Of a DNA stretch of 11,920 nucleotides, positions 7,640 through 11,920 are shown piece after piece (positions within the stretch are counted from its first letter, which is position 1; every line of letters starts with the position of its first letter). Made by a program: the position numbers and the translations under genes. This DNA is from Desulfobacteraceae bacterium. Its GTDB lineage: Bacteria > Desulfobacterota > Desulfobacteria > Desulfobacterales > SURF-15. The notes under the pieces were generated by a model. That model saw nothing but the letters and a program-made list of their open reading frames with translations. It did not search any database and had not been told where the DNA came from. The stretch spans positions 1 through 11,920 of the forward strand of contig QZKK01000131.1 in the NCBI GenBank assembly GCA_003599475.1. The letters run 5' to 3'.

Positions 7640-7840
7640 CGCGTCTCTTACGGCAGGTCTTCTGGCTTTCCCGCCCTTTCAGCCGCCTTCCCATGCGGAT
7701 GCATCCGCACAGTGGCTCACATGCTGAAAGGGTTCCCTGGTGACCTATGGGATCATCGGGGCGGAATCACAGCGGCGGGACCGCACCGGTCTTTCACCGG
7801 TTTCCCTTTTGCGCTTTTTCGCAGCACCGTAAGTCTGTGC
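7640..7840 (-). promoter_or_regulatory. Cobalamin (B12) riboswitch aptamer controlling cobT
   Basis: On the minus strand the conserved elements appear in order. First comes the GGGAAaccGGTG core and the CCCGCCGCTGTGA region (7767-7806), then GCCACTG (7710-7716), then the B12 box AGCCAGAAGACCTGCC (about 7653-7669). P1 closes through TTACGG (near 7827-7832) with CCGTAA (near 7648-7653). A variable arm holds the perfect 16-nt palindrome TGCGGATGCATCCGCA (7694-7709). The size of about 190 nt fits the class I aptamer. Adenosylcobalamin or a related corrinoid binding would favour the downstream terminator and switch off cobT. cbiB further upstream has no visible riboswitch in this window. Confidence 0.95.
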
Positions 7841-7841
7841 T

Positions 7842-7870
7842 TTTATGCCGCAGTACAGACCGGATGTCAA
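7842..7870 (-). promoter_or_regulatory. Promoter of the cobT riboswitch transcript
   Basis: On the minus strand there is TTGACA (7865-7870), a 17-bp spacer and CATAAA (7842-7847). The implied start near 7835 falls just before the 5' strand of riboswitch P1 (7826-7833), so the aptamer begins almost at the transcript start. This agreement between promoter and RNA boundaries is the main support. The -10 box is imperfect, with four of six bases matching. Confidence 0.7.
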
Positions 7871-7875
7871 GAAAA

Positions 7876-8062
7876 GAAGAAAAATCACAAATTCCAAGCA
7901 TCAAATCCCAAACAATCATGCAAAATAAATCCAATATTCAAACAAACCCAACAAAAGAATAGCGGTCGATTGAAACTCTTTCTTTTTTGATTATTGAGCT
8001 TTTGAATTTTGAATTATTGAATATTGTTTGGAATTTGGTGCTTGTGGACTTGGAATTTCTAT
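7876..8062. repeat. Inverted pair of AT-rich repeats (R2a and R2b)
   Basis: R2a (about 7876-7935, plus orientation) and R2b (about 7978-8062, minus orientation) are related to each other and to R1 at 402-480. Shared words are AAATTCCAAG and CCAAACAAT (direct in R2a, reverse complement in R2b). R2a also shares ATGCAAAATAA with R1. R2b contains consecutive TTTTGAA heptamers (about 7990-8004). The pair fills the gap between the dctM stop (8077) and the cobT promoter, so transcripts leaving dctM could fold into a long interrupted stem. No open frame here looks genuine. Confidence 0.7.
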
Positions 8063-8076
8063 CTTCCCTCTGCCCT

Positions 8077-9378
8077 TCAGACAAACTTAGGCATGATGAG
8101 CCTGGGGATGAAAAGGATCAGATCGGGCCAGATAATGATCAAGATGAGCATGATCAGCATCGGCGCCAGCACCACCCCGACATCCCGCAGCGCTTCCGAC
8201 ATCTTGATTCCGGCGATGTGGCAGTCGATGAGGAGGCAGAGGCCGTAGGGAGGCGTAATCAGCCCGAAAGCCAGCGAAACGACCCCGATGATGGCGAAGT
8301 GAACCGGATGCATCCCCACGGCGGCTGCAGTCGGCGCAAGAATGGGGCCGACGATGATGATGGCAGGCACCGCATCGATGAAGCATCCGATGAAAAGAAA
8401 GGCCAGCGCCGTCAGGAAGCCTGTACTGATCACTCCGCCTCCGTAGGCGGCCATCAGGGAAATGACGGTTTTCGGGATCTGGTAATAGGCGAGCACCCAT
8501 CCGAAAGCCGACGCGGTTCCGATGCAGAAAAGAGAAATCGATGCCAGCCGGGCCGTCTCGTAGAGCACCTTCAGGATGTCACTTCCCTTCACGGTTCGAT
8601 AGATGAGAATACCGACCACAAACGAGTAGAGGACCGCAATGACCGAAGCCTCGGTCGGTGTGAAGAACCCGCCGACCACCCCTCCGATGATGATGAGCGG
8701 AGTCATCATTGCAAAGAAGGCGCGGCCGAATGCAACAACAAATTCACGCAGCGTGGCGCGCGTATAGATCGGGTAATTTCGCGTCCGCGCATAGACGAAA
8801 ATCGTCATCATCTGGGAGAATCCCACCAAGACCCCCGGAACGACCCCGGCCAGAAACAGCGCACCGATCGACACGGACATGACCCCGCCCCAGACCACCA
8901 TCAGGATGCTCGGAGGGATGATCACTCCGATGACCGAAGAACAGGCGGTGATGGCCACCGTAAAGCTGGGGTCATACCCCTGGCTCTTCATGGCAGGAAT
9001 GATCAGCGAACCCTCTCCGGCGGCATCGGCGGTGGACGAGCCTGAAATACCGGCAAAGATCATGCTCACCACCACGTTGACATACGCAAGCCCGCCGCGG
9101 AACTGCCCCACCATGCACCGGGTCAGCTCCATCAGGCGTTCGGTAATGCCTGCGGCGTTCATGATGTTTGCGGCCAGCAGAAAGAAGGGGACCGCAAGCA
9201 GGATGAAGGAGTTGTAGGCTTTTGTCATTTCTCCCAGCATGAGGATGGGAGTCAGCCGCTCATCCATATAGAGGATGGGCAGGCAGGCCAGGCCGAGGGA
9301 AAACGCCACCGGCACCCGGAGAACGACCAGCACGATAAATATTCCGAACATGATTGCGGCGACTTCAACGGGCGACAT
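8077..9378 (-). CDS. dctM: TRAP transporter large membrane subunit (DctM family)
   Basis: This is the channel-forming subunit of a tripartite, sodium- or proton-driven importer that works with a periplasmic binding protein. The 433 residues match the family length and consist almost wholly of hydrophobic helices, about a dozen. Recognisable family stretches are VPFFLLAANIMNAAGIT, the loop MIFAGISGSSTADAAGEGS, and VIGVIIPPSILMVVWGG in the first half. The second half has a matching helix-loop repeat with FLFIGCFIDAVPAIIIVGPI and FGLITPPYGLCLL. The ATG at 9378 lies inside the end of dctQ, with a 14-bp overlap and an AGGGGG ribosome site just upstream, so translation is coupled to dctQ. It is the last gene of the dctPQM operon, and no clear intrinsic terminator follows, only AT-rich repeats. 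The symbol names the family; the substrate is not known to be a C4-dicarboxylate. Confidence 0.96.
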   Translation of the reverse strand: MSPVEVAAIMFGIFIVLVVLRVPVAFSLGLACLPILYMDERLTPILMLGEMTKAYNSFILLAVPFFLLAANIMNAAGITERLMELTRCMVGQFRGGLAYVNVVVSMIFAGISGSSTADAAGEGSLIIPAMKSQGYDPSFTVAITACSSVIGVIIPPSILMVVWGGVMSVSIGALFLAGVVPGVLVGFSQMMTIFVYARTRNYPIYTRATLREFVVAFGRAFFAMMTPLIIIGGVVGGFFTPTEASVIAVLYSFVVGILIYRTVKGSDILKVLYETARLASISLFCIGTASAFGWVLAYYQIPKTVISLMAAYGGGVISTGFLTALAFLFIGCFIDAVPAIIIVGPILAPTAAAVGMHPVHFAIIGVVSLAFGLITPPYGLCLLIDCHIAGIKMSEALRDVGVVLAPMLIMLILIIIWPDLILFIPRLIMPKFV

Positions 9379-9907
9379 TGGGATCCCCCTTCAGATGCTT
9401 GACGGCTTCGGTGTTTCCCAGAAGAACGGAAACCGCTGTCAGGGTGTGCTCGCACAGAAAAAGCAACCAACTGATTCCTGCCAGCAGATAGGCCCCGTGG
9501 ATAAACACCATGCTGATTCCCGTCAACTCGGAAGTCTGGTTGTACCCGAATATCGCGTAGGCCCAGCCGTTTAGGACGAATACCATGGTAAAGAGAAGCA
9601 TGAAGGCGCAGACCACCAGCCGCAGGATCGCCACCTTCTTGGGATCTTCCGGCGTCGGCAGGACATCGACTTCGAAGTGCGTTCCCTCTTTGACGGCGAT
9701 GGTGGCCCCGAGGAGAATGATCCAGATGAAGCAGAATCGGGCGGCTTCTTCCGTCCAGATGTAGCGGGGAATGATTCCTGTATACCGGGAGAGGATCTGA
9801 AGGGTTACCGGAACGATCATCAGCCCCATGAGTACCGAGACGACAACCTTTAGAAGCTTGAAATATCCGTTCAACACGAATCGGACGACGGTTAGAAAAG
9901 TCCCCAT
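9365..9907 (-). CDS. dctQ: TRAP transporter small membrane subunit (DctQ family)
   Basis: This small integral subunit pairs with the large DctM subunit and helps dock the binding protein. From ATG 9907 it has 180 residues with four hydrophobic helices. Typical family features are LMIVPVTLQILSRY in helix 1, WTEEAARFCFIWIILLGATIAVKEGTHFEVD across helix 2, and YNQTSELTGISMVFIHGAYL before helix 4. The start is uncertain. AGGAGG (9909-9914) lies only 1 nt from the ATG, which is unusually close. A TTG at 9919 would give 4 more residues but has no good ribosome site. The gene is separated from dctP by about 98 nt including a strong hairpin, and it overlaps dctM by 14 bp. The small subunit is probably expressed at a lower level than the binding protein. 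Confidence 0.93.
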   Translation of the reverse strand: MGTFLTVVRFVLNGYFKLLKVVVSVLMGLMIVPVTLQILSRYTGIIPRYIWTEEAARFCFIWIILLGATIAVKEGTHFEVDVLPTPEDPKKVAILRLVVCAFMLLFTMVFVLNGWAYAIFGYNQTSELTGISMVFIHGAYLLAGISWLLFLCEHTLTAVSVLLGNTEAVKHLKGDPNVAR

Positions 9908-9927
9908 GCCTCCTCGCAAAACCGAAT

Positions 9928-9960
9928 GCGGGTCTCCTTCGGATTCTTCCGGAGACCCGC
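9928..9960 (-). promoter_or_regulatory. Intercistronic hairpin between dctP and dctQ
   Basis: GCGGGTCTCC (9928-9937) and GGAGACCCGC (9951-9960) form a perfect 10-bp stem with a 13-nt loop. On the transcribed strand it follows the dctP stop by 45 nt and precedes the dctQ start by about 20 nt. It lacks a U-run, so it is better read as an mRNA-stabilising or attenuating structure than a full terminator. Binding proteins of such transporters are generally needed in excess of membrane subunits, which this arrangement would favour (inference). Confidence 0.75.
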
Positions 9961-10005
9961 TTCCGATTCGATCGGATTGTTTAGATCCCTGTCTTGTTCA
10001 GATGC

Positions 10006-11007
10006 TTATTTGACCGCGTTGATCGCTTCGAGGACTTGCTCGGCGCCGATCTCTTTGGCAAACGCCACCTTTACCGGGGCTGCAAGTTCGAGGAGCTTCT
10101 CGCGTTCGGTGAAAGGATGAACTTTGATCTTTCCTTCTGATTTCATCTTCTCCAGGATCTTTTCATCCGCATCCCGCTCCCATTTCCGGCCGTGGACCGC
10201 ACCGTCCAGTCCGGCTTTGATGATGGCTGCCTGAAGTTCCTTGGGCAGCTTTTTGAATGTCTTTCCGCTGAAGCAAAGCGGCCGGATGGTGATGGCGTGC
10301 TGGGTGAGTGAAATCTCCGGGGCAACCTCGTGCCACTTCATCTGCGACCAGCCCGGGCTTTCATTTTCGCCCGCTGAGATGACCCCGGTCTGGACGGCGT
10401 TGTAGACCTCGTCATAGGCGATTACGGTCGGAGCCGCCGTGATGGCTTGAAACATGCGGGTCTGAATGGGAGCGCCCATGACCCGGATCGAAAAATTTTT
10501 GATCTCCTTCATGTTGCGGACCGGTTTATTGCCCACGATGTTCCGGACGCCTCCTCCCGCATACCCGATCAGCATCACGTCCGCCTTCTTGAGCACGTCG
10601 GCTGCAATCGGGGCAAGCGCTTCACCCGTGGAGAGCACCTTGGACCAGTGGTCGACATCCCGGAAAAGGAAGGGCATATCCATGAGGGTCGCCATCTTGG
10701 AAAAGGTTGCCATGTGCGAGGGGGCGACCACGGCGTAGTCCACCGAGAGCCCCTGGCTCATGTACGCAAAATAATCTTTTTCGAGGCCGAGCTCGCGGTT
10801 CCGGTGCAGCACGAAATCCACCGGTTTGCCGTAGTATTCCTTGACTTTATCTGCGAACTTGAGCATCGTCTGGTTATAGGAATGATCGTCTGCAAACTGG
10901 CTCGCCCCCTTGAGGGTGATGGTTTGGGCCACCCCGGTTCCGAAGGCAAGCGATACGAGCAAAGTCGCCAATGCTCCGCAAATAACAAAACCCCGCATCC
11001 GTTTCAT
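10006..11007 (-). CDS. dctP: TRAP transporter periplasmic substrate-binding protein (DctP family)
   Basis: This periplasmic protein captures the substrate and delivers it to the DctQM membrane pair. The ATG at 11007 (333 residues) is chosen because AGGAG lies 6 nt upstream and because the N-terminus then forms a good signal peptide. MKRMR is followed by a hydrophobic core and a likely signal peptidase I site after Ala27 (GTGVA, then Q). An earlier in-frame start at 11079 would add a non-signal-like extension. The family core is visible as FSIRVMGAPIQTRMF, with Arg175 at the place of the conserved carboxylate-binding arginine, followed by AYDEVYNAVQTGVISAGENE. In most relatives the last segment reads closer to LQTGVVDGQEN, so the pocket-edge sequence is somewhat divergent. 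The conserved arginine suggests a carboxylate ligand, but which one is not evident. It is the first gene of dctPQM. Confidence 0.95.
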   Translation of the reverse strand: MKRMRGFVICGALATLLVSLAFGTGVAQTITLKGASQFADDHSYNQTMLKFADKVKEYYGKPVDFVLHRNRELGLEKDYFAYMSQGLSVDYAVVAPSHMATFSKMATLMDMPFLFRDVDHWSKVLSTGEALAPIAADVLKKADVMLIGYAGGGVRNIVGNKPVRNMKEIKNFSIRVMGAPIQTRMFQAITAAPTVIAYDEVYNAVQTGVISAGENESPGWSQMKWHEVAPEISLTQHAITIRPLCFSGKTFKKLPKELQAAIIKAGLDGAVHGRKWERDADEKILEKMKSEGKIKVHPFTEREKLLELAAPVKVAFAKEIGAEQVLEAINAVK

Positions 11008-11061
11008 AAGGTTCTCCTTTCGTAAAGATCGTTTGGTGTTCAACAGGGGAGACAATAGAAG

Positions 11062-11092
11062 ATCGTATTTCATATCCAAAAATGATTGTCAA
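11062..11092 (-). promoter_or_regulatory. Possible promoter of dctPQM
   Basis: On the minus strand TTGACA (11087-11092) is followed after 19 bp by TACGAT (11062-11067), in an AT-rich stretch just upstream of dctP. The -35 box is perfect, but the spacer is longer than ideal and the -10 box matches four of six bases. The leader to the dctP ATG would be about 48 nt. No sigma54-type GG/GC pair is seen in this gap. Confidence 0.4.
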
Positions 11093-11115
11093 TCCGAAAC
11101 CTTCAAACATTTCAA

Positions 11116-11212
11116 CACACGAGCCCAGCCGTGCCGCTTGCGGCATTTGATCAAGCATGAAACTTCTTGAGAGTTTTCATTCCTGAACGCTGAACGCTGA
11201 ACACTGAACGCT
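11116..11212 (+). repeat. Hairpin-head plus heptamer-array element, copy B
   Basis: The head starts CACACGAGCC and has the hairpin TGCCGC-TT-GCGGCA (11132-11145), then TTTGATCAA and TGAAAC, then TCATTC at 11177-11182. It runs into four 7-bp units, CTGAACG (11183), CTGAACG (11190), CTGAACA (11197) and CTGAACG (11204). The head is nearly identical to copy A at 3541, and the second and penultimate bases of the hairpin are swapped in a way that keeps pairing. It lies between the cbiB stop and the dctP promoter. The remaining bases to 11249 show nothing recognisable. Confidence 0.8.
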
Positions 11213-11249
11213 TTTAAGTTTGATCGGTTGTCGTCCAAGTTCGACTCGG

Positions 11250-11920
11250 CTATGGATTGGCGGCCCCCGCAATCGCCCCCAGGATCCATTCCAGCCCGAC
11301 GACTGCAGCCAGCGAAAAGAAGGCGGAAAGAATCATCAGGTCGCATGCTTTCCGGATGTGTCCGGCATCCGGACGCTCGAATGCGGTTCCGATAAACGGT
11401 TTTTCCACCCGGATTCCGCCGTAGATGCCCGGCCCGTTCAATTTTACACGAAGCGCTCCGGCGAAGCAGGCCTCCGGGTAGCCTGCGTTGGGGCTGGTAT
11501 GGTGGGCCCCTTCCAGCACGGCTGTTTTGAATGCGGGTTTTCCCTCTCCGAACAGGATTTTTGCGGAAAGGGAGATCATGGGCACCGACAGCCGGGCGGG
11601 CAGAAAGTTCAAGCCGTCGTCGATCCGGGCAGCAGCCTTTCCGAAGAGCCGGTATCTTTCATTCTTATACCCGATCATCGAATCGAGCGTGCTTGCCATC
11701 TTGAAGGCCATGGCAAGCGGTGCTCCCCCCAAAGCCGCGTAAACAATCGGCGAAATGACCCCGTCCACCAGGTTTTCGGCAACCGATTCGACGGCAGCGC
11801 TGGAAACACCGGTTTCCGAAAGGGAGTCGACATCCCGCCCGACGATTGCAGAAACCTCTTTCCTGCCCGCGGGCAGCCCCTCTTTCTTCAAAGCGTGATA
11901 AACCCGCAGGGCTGCTTCTT
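11250..11920 (-). CDS. cbiB: Adenosylcobinamide-phosphate synthase, N-terminus beyond window
   Basis: CbiB (also called CobD in aerobic-pathway naming) is an inner-membrane enzyme. It attaches (R)-1-amino-2-propanol or its phosphate to adenosylcobyric acid, making the arm that carries the nucleotide loop. The 222 visible residues are open to the window edge with no stop, and roughly 100 N-terminal residues are missing. Family motifs are clear: IVGRDVDSLSETGVSSAAVE, then SVAENLVDGVISPIVYAALGG, then STLDSMIGYKNERYRLFG, then AARIDDGLNFLPARLS, and SPNAGYPEACFAGAL further on. The common family form RDT is RDV here. A final hydrophobic helix spans about the last 30 residues. The gene lies upstream of dctPQM on the same strand, with a repeat and a probable new promoter between. 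cobT from the same pathway is about 3.7 kb further on. No riboswitch for cbiB is visible in the window; it would lie off the right edge. Confidence 0.96.
   Translation of the reverse strand, partial: EAALRVYHALKKEGLPAGRKEVSAIVGRDVDSLSETGVSSAAVESVAENLVDGVISPIVYAALGGAPLAMAFKMASTLDSMIGYKNERYRLFGKAAARIDDGLNFLPARLSVPMISLSAKILFGEGKPAFKTAVLEGAHHTSPNAGYPEACFAGALRVKLNGPGIYGGIRVEKPFIGTAFERPDAGHIRKACDLMILSAFFSLAAVVGLEWILGAIAGAANP

Noticed and set aside
7694..7709. Perfect 16-nt palindrome TGCGGATGCATCCGCA as a separate operator
   Set aside because: It lies inside the riboswitch aptamer and is explained as one of its variable stem arms.
7987..9045. A 352-codon plus-strand open frame opposite dctM
   Set aside because: Its composition is dominated by Asp, His, Arg and Glu, the expected mirror of a hydrophobic membrane protein. 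dctM on the other strand is a secure family member.

Overview
The window looks like chromosomal DNA of a GC-moderate Gram-negative bacterium, most likely a Desulfobacterota (former Deltaproteobacteria) member. That placement is inference. It rests on the ileS-lspA pair with an IleRS reading HIGT in place of HIGH, a TRAP transporter beside anaerobic-type cobalamin genes, a soft-ended chemoreceptor, and AT-rich repeat-filled intergenic gaps of a kind I associate with such genomes. No phage, plasmid, CRISPR, tRNA or rRNA is visible.

Layout from left to right. (1) Positions 1-3296, minus strand: ileS (complete) followed by lspA (C-terminus cut by the window edge). A near-consensus sigma70-type promoter lies just upstream of ileS. 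(2) Positions 3297-3767: a 470-bp divergent gap packed with repeats. It holds an AT-rich inverted repeat over the ileS promoter, a cluster of GC-rich hairpins, a hairpin-plus-heptamer composite element, and a diverged second head of that element. (3) Positions 3768-6459, plus strand: a membrane-anchored protein of unknown function, then a methyl-accepting chemotaxis protein. (4) Positions 6456-7870, minus strand: cobT, whose stop codon interlocks with that of the chemoreceptor. It is preceded by an intrinsic terminator, a cobalamin riboswitch and a clear promoter. (5) Positions 7871-8076: an inverted pair of AT-rich repeats. (6) Positions 8077-11007, minus strand: a TRAP transporter in the order dctP, dctQ, dctM, with a strong hairpin between dctP and dctQ. 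(7) Positions 11008-11249: a putative dctP promoter and another copy of the hairpin-plus-heptamer element. (8) Positions 11250-11920, minus strand: cbiB, N-terminus cut by the window edge.

Functionally, IleRS (translation) and LspA (lipoprotein maturation) form a housekeeping pair. CbiB and CobT belong to late corrinoid synthesis (aminopropanol attachment; lower-ligand activation), and cobT is under B12-riboswitch control. The TRAP operon between them has its own apparent promoter and may be an insertion or may serve an unrelated organic acid. The chemoreceptor and its unknown neighbour form a separate plus-strand unit.

I did not find a clearly new gene system. The most unusual material is intergenic. 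Three copies of one repeat head share fixed internal spacing. Two of them show a compensatory base-pair swap in a small hairpin, and these two are followed at nearly the same distance by unrelated 7-bp tandem arrays. Another AT-rich repeat supplies the last codons and the stop of ileS.
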